A stretch of DNA of 64,000 nt, from NCBI RefSeq assembly GCF_900099835.1, contig NZ_FNKP01000004.1:439610-503609 (forward strand), read 5' to 3'. Below the pieces are notes generated by a model. The model made no database searches, was not told the origin of the DNA, and was given only the letters and a program-made list of their open reading frames with translations. The stretch comes from Paraburkholderia fungorum (GTDB taxonomy: Bacteria > Pseudomonadota > Gammaproteobacteria > Burkholderiales > Burkholderiaceae). The translations under genes and the position numbers were made by a program. This document shows positions 35,562 to 44,158 of the stretch, one piece after another. The first letter of the stretch is position 1, and every line of letters starts with the position of its first letter.

Positions 35562-36803
35562 TCAAAGGCCGGATTCCAGTTCCTTGTTACGAGTCTCCGG
35601 CGTCAGCAGCGCACCGATAAACACGAGCGAATAGGAACCGACCGCCCAGACGCCGATGGACGGCGCAAGGCCCCACGCGGCACTCGTCAATCCGACGGCT
35701 GCGGGAATCAGCGACCCAACTCCTCGCCCAAAGTTATATGAAAATCCCCCCGCACTCGCACGGATATGTGCAGGAAATAGTTCAGAGAAACAGGCACCCA
35801 TTCCAGACACAATGCCGGACTGGAACATACCCAGTAAGTAGCCCAGCAATAACATCAGCGGTCCATTGATTGGCGTCATCGTGTAGAGAAGCACGGCTGT
35901 CACCGCGCAAAGTGCCGAGATGACGAATGTCTTTTTGCGGCCCAGTGCGTCGCTCATATAAGCCGCCCCCATATACCCGCAAAAAGAACCGAAAATATTC
36001 GCGGCGATATAGATCGTGGTAGTACCCACGCTCATTCCATGGTTCTGCTTCAGAAACGTTACCAGCCACGTGAGCATGGTGTAATTGCCGCCGAGTGCAC
36101 CGGCAGCAAGCAGTGATGCAGTCGCGGTCCTGCGAACGATCTTCCTGGAGAAGATCTGACCGAATGTCTGTCTCACGCTTATCGTCTCGCGTGCTTTCGC
36201 TGCCGCAACGAAGGCGGGCGATTCAGGGACGTTTCGCCGAAGCCATAACACCGATAACGCCGGCAGCACACCGATGAGAAACAGCACTCGCCATGCCCAT
36301 GCGGGTGTGAGCAAAGTGAAACTCACGAAATAAAAAAGTGCAGCGACGCCATAACCCACGGGCCACCCTCCCTGCACACTGCCAACAGCGCGCCCGCGAG
36401 ACTCCTTGTTAGCGACTTCACCGATCAGAATCGCACCGGCGGCCCATTCTCCGCCGAAGCCCAGACCTTGCAGACTGCGCGTGATCAACAATTGATGGAA
36501 GTTATGCGTGAAAGCGGAGAGGCCGGTAAAGGTTGCGAACCACAAGATCGTGATTTGCAGCACGCGCATTCGTCCAAAGCGATCTGCGAGCACGCCCGCC
36601 ACGATGCCGCCTATGGCCGAACTGACGAGAACAGAGGTACTGATGATCCCTGCCTGAGGCTTCGTCATTCCCCACAGCGTGACAAGCGCAGGAATGACGA
36701 ACGCAAATATCTGCACGTCCATGCCATCGAGCGCCCATCCGCCCCAGCATGCCCAGAACGTGAGCTTCTGGACCCTGGTCATGCGTCGGTACCATGATGT
36801 CAT
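35562..36803 (-). CDS. MFS transporter, metabolite:H+ symporter-like
   Basis: The protein has 413 residues with 12 predicted membrane segments. Helix 1 carries WALDGMDVQIFAFVIPAL, the D-G-x-D type seen in sialic-acid and aromatic-acid symporters; loop motifs are LADRFGRMRVLQI and MSDALGRKKTFVI, and SLQGLGFGGEWAAGAILIGE is the helix 4-5 signature of the sugar/organic acid symporters. It leads the minus-strand operon of SDR, SnoaL-like, FGE-like and DUF1932 genes, and likely imports the operon's substrate. Confidence 0.88.
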   Translation of the reverse strand: MTSWYRRMTRVQKLTFWACWGGWALDGMDVQIFAFVIPALVTLWGMTKPQAGIISTSVLVSSAIGGIVAGVLADRFGRMRVLQITILWFATFTGLSAFTHNFHQLLITRSLQGLGFGGEWAAGAILIGEVANKESRGRAVGSVQGGWPVGYGVAALFYFVSFTLLTPAWAWRVLFLIGVLPALSVLWLRRNVPESPAFVAAAKARETISVRQTFGQIFSRKIVRRTATASLLAAGALGGNYTMLTWLVTFLKQNHGMSVGTTTIYIAANIFGSFCGYMGAAYMSDALGRKKTFVISALCAVTAVLLYTMTPINGPLMLLLGYLLGMFQSGIVSGMGACFSELFPAHIRASAGGFSYNFGRGVGSLIPAAVGLTSAAWGLAPSIGVWAVGSYSLVFIGALLTPETRNKELESGL

Positions 36804-37207
36804 AGGCGCTCATTGGAGTAAGGCTCGAACAGGGTAGCCGATATCGCCAGGCAGCAAGCCGACGCGAAAATGGCATGACTGCCATATTGAACGTGCGAGA
36901 CGGAACATACAGCTGATGCAGGCCACCACAGACGCCACTTCGCGTGCCACCAACCACGCGTCGCGCCCAACTAAGTATCAGGCCTAGTTAGTGTGAAACC
37001 GGACGGTTGCATTTGTGTTAACAAATCACGCACACAATGTTTTTAGCCCATATGCACTAAGCCAGACAAACAGTGCAAGTCTGAGACCGGAAACAATCGC
37101 CCTCAATATCGGCCAGACAAAATCAATCGAAGCGATACACACACCATGCCCAACAATGAAAGCATCACGCGTTGCAGCTTTATGGGCGTCCCACCGCTTT
37201 CGAAACT
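36804..37207. other. Intergenic region upstream of the second MFS operon
   Basis: This 404-bp stretch holds the operon promoter and the 3' flank of the HxlR gene, which is transcribed toward it on the same strand. No operator or small gene was recognised. Confidence 0.5.
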
Positions 37208-37675
37208 CTACTTCTGCGTCAGCGCGCCCGTCGCTTCATCAATAACGTTCGCGTCAAATTGCTGCCTCGCTCGGGTAATCGTCGCGAAGTGGGTTTCTGC
37301 CCAGCCGACCAGTCTGTCAAGCGGCTCGAGCACTGATCGTCCGAGTTGCGATAACCGGTATTCGACGCTAGGTGGCTTGGTGGGAAAAACGTGTCTCGTA
37401 ACCAAACCGTCGCGTTCGAGCGAGCGTAACGTTTGTGTGAGCATGCGTTTTGAAATGTCCGGCACCGCGCGAATGATCTCGTTGAATCTGCGCGGGCCGC
37501 CGGCGAGAGACATCAGAATCAGCGTGCTCCATTTGTCGCCGATGAAATCCAGGACATTGCGCACGGGGCAACGGTTGGCATCAAACCCCATCTCCTGCCA
37601 CGCGCGAAAGCGGGTAGCCGCAGTGTCGAGCGGTACGGCGGTCTCTGTCAGGTTACTTTCCTGTAACTTAGGCAC
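37208..37675 (-). CDS. HxlR-family transcriptional regulator
   Basis: The protein has 155 residues and starts with GTG at 37675, supported by AGGAGG 9 bases upstream. The family signature is [21 protein letters not shown], then [20 protein letters not shown] and [16 protein letters not shown]. The single Cys (NRCPV) at the N-terminal helix is conserved and is used for redox or electrophile sensing in HypR/QorR-like members. It is divergent from the NmrA/QorB-type reductase with 77 bp between the starts, the classic QorR arrangement; induction by quinones or other electrophiles is a fair inference. Confidence 0.9.
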   Translation of the reverse strand: MPKLQESNLTETAVPLDTAATRFRAWQEMGFDANRCPVRNVLDFIGDKWSTLILMSLAGGPRRFNEIIRAVPDISKRMLTQTLRSLERDGLVTRHVFPTKPPSVEYRLSQLGRSVLEPLDRLVGWAETHFATITRARQQFDANVIDEATGALTQK

Positions 37676-37704
37676 GAAAAACTGCCTCCTTTTGCGTTTG
37701 CGAT

Positions 37705-37725
37705 TAGGTCTCTATGATATACCTA
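37705..37725. promoter_or_regulatory. Candidate HxlR operator
   Basis: An inverted repeat TAGGT (37705-37709) and ACCTA (37721-37725) lies in the 77-bp divergent region between the hxlR-type gene and the reductase gene. Position fits a shared operator; the short arms make it tentative. Confidence 0.3.
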
Positions 37726-37752
37726 CCCTCAGTTAAAGACCAAAGGAATTCA

Positions 37753-38625
37753 ATGCCTACCCAAGCCAGCATTCTCATCACGGGCGCCGCAGGCCAACTC
37801 GGCCGCCTCACCATCGAAGCATTGCTCAAGCGCGTTCCGGCCGCGCAGATCTATGCGCTGGTGCGCAGCGACAAGGCCGCCGCCGACCTGAGCACATTGG
37901 GAGTCAATGTGCGCATTGGCGATTATCGGGACGCGGCATCGCTTGATACTGCGTTCCATGGGATCGATCGTGTATTGCTGATTTCATCGAACGATCTTGG
38001 CAACCGGAGCGCGCAGCACGCCAATGTCATCGATGCAGCACGCCGTCAGAAAGTCGGACTGATCGCCTATACGAGCCTGCTACACGCCGATGTTTCGAAA
38101 CTCGGTATCGCTGGCGAGCATCGCGAAACCGAAGCTGCGCTGGGCGAATCGGGAGTGCCGTACGTCCTGCTGCGCAATGGCTGGTACACCGAGAACTACG
38201 CGGCGAGTATCCCTGCAGCGCTTGCACACAATGCCTTGGCGGGTAGTGCAGGCGAAGGGCGTATCTCGTCCGCCGCGCGCGCGGACTATGCCGAAGCCGC
38301 GGCCATCGTCCTTTCGGCGGATCAGATCGACTCCGGACGTATTTATGAACTGGCAGGCGACGATTCGTACACGCTAAGCGAATTCGCGCAGGAAATCGCC
38401 ACGCAGACGAAGAAAGAGATCGGATACGCAAACCTTCCTGAGTCCGAATTCAAGGCGATGTTGTCAGGTGCTGGTCTTCCCCCGGCGCTCGCCGAGCTGC
38501 TGGCCGATTCTGACGCATGTGCCGCCGAAGGCGCGCTATTTGATGACAGTCGCGCATTGAGCAAACTGCTCGACCGCCCGACTACGTCGTGGAAAGCGAC
38601 TATTACCGCCGCGCTGGCAGACTGA
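37753..38625 (+). CDS. NmrA-like NAD(P)H:quinone oxidoreductase (QorB/YtfG type)
   Basis: The protein has 290 residues from the ATG at 37753, with AAAGGA 7 bases upstream. The Rossmann motif ILITGAAGQLGRLTIEALLK is followed by VRIGDYRDAASLDTAFHGID, RVLLISSNDLGNR, and RQKVGLIAYTSLLHAD, typical of QorB/YtfG. It lacks the YxxxK catalytic pair, as expected for the NmrA group. Its divergent partner is an HxlR regulator, matching the QorR/QorB pairing known from other bacteria, so a role in quinone or electrophile reduction is likely. Confidence 0.88.
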   Translation: MPTQASILITGAAGQLGRLTIEALLKRVPAAQIYALVRSDKAAADLSTLGVNVRIGDYRDAASLDTAFHGIDRVLLISSNDLGNRSAQHANVIDAARRQKVGLIAYTSLLHADVSKLGIAGEHRETEAALGESGVPYVLLRNGWYTENYAASIPAALAHNALAGSAGEGRISSAARADYAEAAAIVLSADQIDSGRIYELAGDDSYTLSEFAQEIATQTKKEIGYANLPESEFKAMLSGAGLPPALAELLADSDACAAEGALFDDSRALSKLLDRPTTSWKATITAALAD

Positions 38626-38751
38626 TAGTCGATTTGCAGCAGGCGGCATTCAGCACAGGAGTGTTTGCAGTCCGGGCATTCAGGATGCTCAGGTTCCTCT
38701 GTTAAAAGCGATGATGATCCCGATCCGCCTTATGCATGTGAATCGAGGTTT

Positions 38752-39030
38752 ATGTGTAGCCCCATACCTGTCACCCTGACAAGAGATACGGGCTCACACA
38801 AAGAGGTGAGCGCCGCGGATCGCAAAGTCGCGGCGCTCATTCAGGAGGCGGTCGTTCAGGCGTTTTCTGACGATATGTTTCTCGGCGGTGAATGCGATCA
38901 CGCGATGCCCGTCGTCAATAGAAACAGTGTGGCTACATTGCAGGGCATTGAGCGATTCGGTCTATTTGTCCACGTTGCAGTGATAACTCACGCGCGCCTC
39001 CAGCCTCACCCATTGCGCACACAGCCGTGA
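38752..39030 (+). CDS. Possible small hypothetical protein
   Basis: A 92-codon frame starting MCSPIPVTLTRD, with GAGG only 3 bases before the ATG. The middle (DRKVAALIQEAVVQAFSDDM) could form an amphipathic helix. I recognise no family, and the end is Pro-rich and irregular. It ends 7 bp before the LacI gene's stop on the opposite strand, so transcripts would converge. It may be a chance frame. Confidence 0.3.
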   Translation: MCSPIPVTLTRDTGSHKEVSAADRKVAALIQEAVVQAFSDDMFLGGECDHAMPVVNRNSVATLQGIERFGLFVHVAVITHARLQPHPLRTQP

Positions 39031-39037
39031 TTCAGCT

Positions 39038-40039
39038 TTAATTCCGCGGCGGTCCTGCAGAACGACGCACCACGAGAGAGACTGGAAGTACTTTGCGGAT
39101 TACCTTGCGAACCGTTGAGAACGCCAGCAATTGAAGTGCAGCAACCGCTTCCCGCGCCTGCTGGTCGACATCCTGCCGGACAGTGGTCAGCGCCAGCATT
39201 TCGCTGGTCGCGTCGGGAATATCGTCGAAGCCGATCACGGAGACATCCTCCGGCACGCGCAGACCGCGTCCTTTGAGTCGGTCTATCGCGCCAAGCGCAA
39301 TTGCATCGTTCGACGCAAAAATTGCAGTCGGAAATTCACCCTGCTCCGCGAGCGTGTCAACGCCACGTCGGCCCGACGCCACATCGTGTGTGCCCATCAC
39401 GACGTTGGCCGCGAGGCCTGCATGGCGCATCGCCGCGCGATACGCGGCGGTGCGCTCGCGAGCAGAGATTTCGACCGTGCCCGCCAGATGCGCAATGCGG
39501 CGATGTCCCAGCGCGATCAGATGGCCGATCGCCTGCTCAACGCCGCTTTTATCGTCGATGTCGATCGTCGAGACGTTCGAGTGATTCACGCGCTTGCCGA
39601 GATAGACGCACGGCAACTGCTCGGCGAGCGCGGCGAGCGCTTCCTTGTTGCGCGGCTTCGAAATCAGGATCACACCCGCCACGCGCAGCCGCAGCAAACG
39701 GTCACCTTCGCGCAATGTCGCGGGATCGTCTTGCGCGCGCAGCGATACGACCGAGTCGAGACCGACGCGCTGCAGCTCTGCATCGATGGCCTGCGCCAGC
39801 TGGATGTGAAACGGGTTGGTCGGCTCGCCGATGATGATCCCCACGGTATCCGGTTGCGCGGATACGAGCGCGCGGGCAGCGATGTTCGGCTGATAGCCAA
39901 GCGTCTTCGCCACTTGCGCCACGTGCTCGCGGGTTTCCGGCTTCACGCCCGGATCGCCTCGCAACGCGCGCGAAACCTGGGCGCGTGACATGCCTGCGGC
40001 CAGCGCCACATCTTCCAACGTTGTGTATTTCCGCGTCAC
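39038..40039 (-). CDS. LacI/GalR-family transcriptional regulator
   Basis: The protein has 333 residues starting at GTG 40039, preceded by GGAGGAGAGG; an upstream ATG frame is less likely. The DNA-binding domain [20 protein letters not shown], then [13 protein letters not shown] and [13 protein letters not shown], is canonical, with the hinge helix. The periplasmic-binding-like effector domain follows ([18 protein letters not shown] ... [14 protein letters not shown]). It is divergent from the sugar-oxidation operon at 40291. Two palindromes between them (40221-40240 and 40258-40269) are candidate operators, the second with the central CG typical of LacI sites. It likely represses the operon and responds to a sugar or sugar acid. 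Confidence 0.92.
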   Translation of the reverse strand: MTRKYTTLEDVALAAGMSRAQVSRALRGDPGVKPETREHVAQVAKTLGYQPNIAARALVSAQPDTVGIIIGEPTNPFHIQLAQAIDAELQRVGLDSVVSLRAQDDPATLREGDRLLRLRVAGVILISKPRNKEALAALAEQLPCVYLGKRVNHSNVSTIDIDDKSGVEQAIGHLIALGHRRIAHLAGTVEISARERTAAYRAAMRHAGLAANVVMGTHDVASGRRGVDTLAEQGEFPTAIFASNDAIALGAIDRLKGRGLRVPEDVSVIGFDDIPDATSEMLALTTVRQDVDQQAREAVAALQLLAFSTVRKVIRKVLPVSLVVRRSAGPPRN

Positions 40040-40220
40040 GTGTCCTCTCCTCCAGCGCACCTCACCAACGAGGGCCGCACATTTTACCGCTTCGATGCCG
40101 CGCAAATGCCTCAAAAGTACCTGGCGTCACATTGACTGCACATATTTTAAGTATTTGCTAAACTGCCGCCGAATCGCAGACCTCATTCGTCAAGCACCAA
40201 ATTGTCGCATTTAGCACCTC

Positions 40221-40240
40221 AAGTATGTGCAGACATACTT
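40221..40240. promoter_or_regulatory. Perfect inverted repeat upstream of the sugar-oxidation operon
   Basis: AAGTATGT-GCAG-ACATACTT: 8-bp arms, perfect, 4-bp centre. It lies in the 251-bp divergent region between lacI-type and dehydrogenase genes, 51 bp before the operon's ATG. It does not resemble the usual LacI consensus, so it may serve a second regulator or a transcript hairpin. Confidence 0.5.
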
Positions 40241-40257
40241 TTTTATTGCAATTTAAT

Positions 40258-40269
40258 GAGAGCGCTCTC
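40258..40269. promoter_or_regulatory. Candidate LacI-family operator
   Basis: GAGAGCGCTCTC is a perfect palindrome with a central CG dinucleotide, as in many LacI/GalR-family operators. It lies 22 bp before the ATG of the dehydrogenase operon, a position suited to block transcription. Confidence 0.55.
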
Positions 40270-40290
40270 TTTAAACACAAAGGCTGATCC

Positions 40291-41019
40291 ATGATCAATC
40301 GACGCACCGTGCTCAAGGCTGGACTGGCGCTGATCAGCACCGCCACCGCTGCCGCGATCTACCGTCCGGCGGGCGCCGCGCAGCGCATTCTGTTCGGCGG
40401 TTCCCGATGGCTGGCGAAGGAAACGCCGCCGCCAGTCCCTGTCGATCCAACCCAGCGCGTTTTTTTCACCGACGCCGAAGCCGCGCAAATCAAGGCCATT
40501 TTCGATCGACTGATTCCCGCCGATGAACTCAGCGTCAGCGCGTCCGAAGCGGGTTGTGTTGCGTTTATCGATCATCAGTTGGCGGGCTCATACGGGGACG
40601 GTGCATGGAAATACCAGGCGGGTCCCTACGCGAAAGGCACCGGCTCACAGGGCGATCAGTCGCCACTGACGCCCGCGCAGTTGTATCGCAAAGGGCTCGC
40701 GGAAATCGACGCACATTGCCGTCAGACCCTTGGCCATCCATTTGAGGCGCTCACCGCCGACCAGCAGGACCATGTGCTTGAACAGATGGACGCCGGCAAG
40801 TTGCCGATGAACACCATCGACTCCGGCACCTTCTTCAAGCAACTGCTTGCAAACGTGCAGGAGGGCTTCTTCGCGGACCCGATCTATGGCGGTAACAAGG
40901 ACATGGCGGGATGGAAGATGATCGGCTTCCCTGGCGCGCGATACGACTATCGCGACTACGTGGAGATGAAAGGCAAACCGATGAATATCGAGCCGGTCAG
41001 CCTCGCCGGTCGCATCTGA
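40291..41019 (+). CDS. Gluconate 2-dehydrogenase/FAD-GDH small (gamma) subunit
   Basis: The protein has 242 residues. The twin-arginine signal (NRRTVLKAGLALISTATAAA) marks it as the Tat-exported chaperone-like subunit that carries the catalytic subunit across the membrane. The family pattern is FFTDAEAAQIKAIFDRLIPA, GCVAFIDHQLAGSYG, YRKGLAEIDAHC and GFFADPIYGGNKDMAGWKMI. Its length is closer to gluconate 2-dehydrogenase subunit 3 (about 230) than to the B. cepacia FAD-GDH gamma subunit (about 170). It is the first gene of the LacI-controlled operon, 60 bp before the catalytic subunit. Confidence 0.9.
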   Translation: MINRRTVLKAGLALISTATAAAIYRPAGAAQRILFGGSRWLAKETPPPVPVDPTQRVFFTDAEAAQIKAIFDRLIPADELSVSASEAGCVAFIDHQLAGSYGDGAWKYQAGPYAKGTGSQGDQSPLTPAQLYRKGLAEIDAHCRQTLGHPFEALTADQQDHVLEQMDAGKLPMNTIDSGTFFKQLLANVQEGFFADPIYGGNKDMAGWKMIGFPGARYDYRDYVEMKGKPMNIEPVSLAGRI

Positions 41020-41079
41020 CTCACAGCACCCGCCACACCCCAACGCTACGAATAACGCACCCACAAGAAGGCAGATGAC

Positions 41080-42852
41080 ATGAACTATTCACGACCCAAG
41101 GCCGACGCGGTGATCGTCGGTCTCGGCTGGGCAGGTTCGCTGATGGCAGAAGAACTGACACGTGCGGGACTCCATGTCGTCGCCGTAGAGCGCGGAGCCT
41201 GGGAGCAGACCAACAGGAATTTCTCGCCCAATATTGCTGCCGACGAATTGCGCTACGGCGTGCGCCGCGAAGTCCTGAAGCCGCCGCGCGTCGAAACGCT
41301 CACCTTCCGGAACAACCCGAATCAGACCGCACTGCCGGGCCGTGACTGGAATATCTGGCAGATGGGTTACAGCGTCGGCGGCGCCGGTAAGCACTGGGCC
41401 GCCAACGCGTGGCGCTTCAATCCGTCCGACTTCGAAATGGCAACGCGATGGCGCGAGCGCTATCACAACATGCCTCTGGATGAAGGCCTCATTGTTCAGG
41501 ATTGGGGCGTGAGCTATGCCGAGCTCGAACCGCACTACGATCGCTGGGAAAAGATCGCGGGCATTTCGGGCAAGGCTGGCGTGATCGACGGTAAAACTCA
41601 GGCGGGCGGCAATCCATTCGAGGGATCGCGCACGAATGAATATCCTACGCCGCCGCTCGTTCGCTCGCACTGGAACGACATGTTCCATCAGGTCTCCGAA
41701 CGCATGGGCTATCACCCGTTTCCGATCCCGGCTGGCACCATCGGCGCGGCCTATACGAACCCGCTTGGTATCAATCTCGCGCCTTGTACGTATTGCGGCT
41801 TCTGCGGCTTTTACGGATGCGGCAATTTCTCGAAGTCGTCGCCGAACATCTGCACGGTTCCCACACTGATGACGCGCACGAACTTCACGCTGCTGACCGA
41901 ATGCACCGTACTCAAAGCGGAAAAGGCGCCGGACGGCAAGACCGTGACGGGCGTGACGTTTCTCGATTCCGACGGCAATACTGGATTTCAGCCAGCCGAT
42001 ATCGTCGTGTTCTCAGCCTATCAGCTGGACAACGTGCGGCTGCTACTGCTCTCGGGCATCGGCACGCCTTACGATCCGGCCACGCGTAGTGGCACGCTCG
42101 GCCGTGCGTATAACTATCAGACGATGTCATATGGGTTTCTGTATTTCGAGAACCAGCACATGAATCCGTTCATCTCGACGGGGGCGCTGTCCACGCAGAT
42201 CGATGATTTCAATGGCGACAATTTCGATCACACCAACCTCGGCTTTCTCGGAGGCGCGGGTATCCAGGCGCTATCGGATCAGGGCACGCCGATTGGAATG
42301 ACAGACCGCGTGCCTCCCGGCACAAAGCTCTGGGGCTCGGAATGGAAACGCGCGTTCAAGCAGAGCTATCAAAACTACGCGAAGATCCAGGGTCAGGGAA
42401 CCTCGTATTCGCATCACGATTCGTATCTGTCGCTCGATCCGACCTACAAGGACGGCAATGGTCAGGCGTTGCTGCGCATGACCTTCGACTACAACGAAAA
42501 CGACCGCAAGATGGCGCGCTTCGTGCGTGATCGCATCGCCGATATCTGTCGCGCAAGCGGCGCCAAAACATGGGAAGCGGTAGCGTTTCCCGATCAGCCC
42601 AACTCGCCATTTCGCGCGTACGACAGCTCACATACCATCGGTGGCGCCGTCATAGGGCTTGATCCGGCAACCTCCGTGCTTAACCGTTATCAGCAGCACT
42701 GGGACGTGCACAACCTGTTCGTGCTGGGCGCGTCGTCCTTTCCGAACAACGGCGGCTATAACCCGACCGGCACGCTCTCGGCGCTGACGCTCTGGACCGC
42801 AAAGGCCATCGTCAACGATTATCTGCGCCAGCCTGGCTCACTCACACGCTAA
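41080..42852 (+). CDS. GMC-family FAD-dependent dehydrogenase catalytic (alpha) subunit
   Basis: The protein has 590 residues. The FAD-binding motif AVIVGLGWAGSLMAEELTRA is at the N-terminus with no signal peptide of its own, consistent with export together with the Tat-bearing gamma subunit. The region CTYCGFCGFYGC (Cys 236, 239, 242, 247) matches the cysteine cluster that holds a [3Fe-4S] centre in FAD-dependent glucose dehydrogenase. The C-terminal active-site block shows SSHTIGGAVIGLDPATS, and SFPNNGGYNPTGTLSALT with the conserved catalytic His and Asn. It oxidises a sugar or sugar acid in the periplasm, passing electrons to the cytochrome c subunit encoded 10 bp downstream. Gluconate is a likely but unproven substrate. 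Confidence 0.9.
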   Translation: MNYSRPKADAVIVGLGWAGSLMAEELTRAGLHVVAVERGAWEQTNRNFSPNIAADELRYGVRREVLKPPRVETLTFRNNPNQTALPGRDWNIWQMGYSVGGAGKHWAANAWRFNPSDFEMATRWRERYHNMPLDEGLIVQDWGVSYAELEPHYDRWEKIAGISGKAGVIDGKTQAGGNPFEGSRTNEYPTPPLVRSHWNDMFHQVSERMGYHPFPIPAGTIGAAYTNPLGINLAPCTYCGFCGFYGCGNFSKSSPNICTVPTLMTRTNFTLLTECTVLKAEKAPDGKTVTGVTFLDSDGNTGFQPADIVVFSAYQLDNVRLLLLSGIGTPYDPATRSGTLGRAYNYQTMSYGFLYFENQHMNPFISTGALSTQIDDFNGDNFDHTNLGFLGGAGIQALSDQGTPIGMTDRVPPGTKLWGSEWKRAFKQSYQNYAKIQGQGTSYSHHDSYLSLDPTYKDGNGQALLRMTFDYNENDRKMARFVRDRIADICRASGAKTWEAVAFPDQPNSPFRAYDSSHTIGGAVIGLDPATSVLNRYQQHWDVHNLFVLGASSFPNNGGYNPTGTLSALTLWTAKAIVNDYLRQPGSLTR

Positions 42853-42862
42853 CGGAGAAGCC

Positions 42863-44158
42863 ATGGCCATCAACTTCAAACGCATCGCCACGACGATTTT
42901 CGGGCTCGCAGGGATTGCCGCCGTGATTTATGGCGTGGGCGTCACCTGGGACCTGCATCGCACCTATACATCGACCGCGCAGGACAGCGACGCTCCTGAC
43001 GACGCGCAACTCGCGCGCGGCCGCTACGTCGCCTACTCCGCCGATTGCGCGGCATGCCATACCGCGCCCGGCGCAGCGCCGTTCGCGGGCGGCTATCCGC
43101 TCGCGACCCCGTTCGGCAAGATTCTCTCGTCCAACATCACGTCAGACAAGGACACAGGCATCGGCAGCTGGACGCTCGCGCAATTCGACCGCGCGGTACG
43201 TCACGGCCAGGGCTCGCATGGCTATCTGTATCCGGCGATGCCCTACACCAGCTATGCCCGCATGACCGATGCCGACGTGCGCGATCTCTGGGCTTATGTG
43301 CATTCGCTTGCGCCGGTGAACCATCGCGTCGTCGAAGATCAATTGCCGTTCCCCTACAGCCAACGCTGGTTGCTGGGCGGCTGGAATCTGCTGTTCTTCC
43401 GCGCGCAACCTTTCAGGGACGATTCGACGAAAAGCGTCGAGTACAACCGCGGCGCGTATCTGGTCGAAGGCGCGGGACACTGCGCGGCGTGTCACACGGC
43501 GAAGAATTTTCTCGGCGGCGATTCGGCCGCATTCCTGCAAGGCGGCTCGCTCGCCGGCTGGTATGCGCCGGATCTAACGGCAAACCCACATGTCGGCGTG
43601 GGTGCGTGGAGCGTCGACGATATTGCAACGTACCTGGCGACGGGGTCGAACGAGAAGGCGGTGTCGTCGGGCCCGATGACCGAAGCGATCGAGAACTCGA
43701 CGCAACATCTGACGTCGGCCGATCTGCACGCCATTGGCGTCTATCTGAAAGCTCAGCGCTCGAGTAGTGATGCGCCTGCGCAACCCGTCGCGGCAACCGA
43801 CGCGGCGATGGTGCTCGGCAAACGCGTGTATGAAAGCCAATGCATTGCATGTCACGTGTCAAACGGCAGTGGTATCCGCCGCATGATTCCGGCCTTCGTG
43901 AACAGTCCGACCCTCCTCTCGAACAATCCGGCGACGCTTCTGCATATCGTGCTGATGGGCGAGGACGGACCGCAGACCCACGCGAATCCGACCGGCGCGG
44001 GCATGCCGCGATTCGACTGGAAGCTCTCGGACGACGAAGTGGCCGCCGTGCTCACCTATACGCGCAATTCATGGGGCAATGCCGCACCGGCCGTGTCCGC
44101 CGGCACCGTCGCGCAGGCACGCAAACAACTCGTTTCACAGAACTGGATCGGGCATTGA
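42863..44158 (+). CDS. Triheme cytochrome c (beta) subunit of the membrane dehydrogenase
   Basis: The protein has 431 residues. Three c-type heme sites are present: CAACH at residues 62-66, CAACH at 207-211 and CIACH at 327-331, as in the cytochrome subunits of gluconate, alcohol and FAD-glucose dehydrogenases. An N-terminal hydrophobic segment (TTIFGLAGIAAVIYGVGV) anchors it in the inner membrane facing the periplasm. GGAG lies before the ATG, 10 bp after the catalytic subunit's stop. It carries electrons from the GMC subunit to ubiquinone. Confidence 0.93.
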   Translation: MAINFKRIATTIFGLAGIAAVIYGVGVTWDLHRTYTSTAQDSDAPDDAQLARGRYVAYSADCAACHTAPGAAPFAGGYPLATPFGKILSSNITSDKDTGIGSWTLAQFDRAVRHGQGSHGYLYPAMPYTSYARMTDADVRDLWAYVHSLAPVNHRVVEDQLPFPYSQRWLLGGWNLLFFRAQPFRDDSTKSVEYNRGAYLVEGAGHCAACHTAKNFLGGDSAAFLQGGSLAGWYAPDLTANPHVGVGAWSVDDIATYLATGSNEKAVSSGPMTEAIENSTQHLTSADLHAIGVYLKAQRSSSDAPAQPVAATDAAMVLGKRVYESQCIACHVSNGSGIRRMIPAFVNSPTLLSNNPATLLHIVLMGEDGPQTHANPTGAGMPRFDWKLSDDEVAAVLTYTRNSWGNAAPAVSAGTVAQARKQLVSQNWIGH

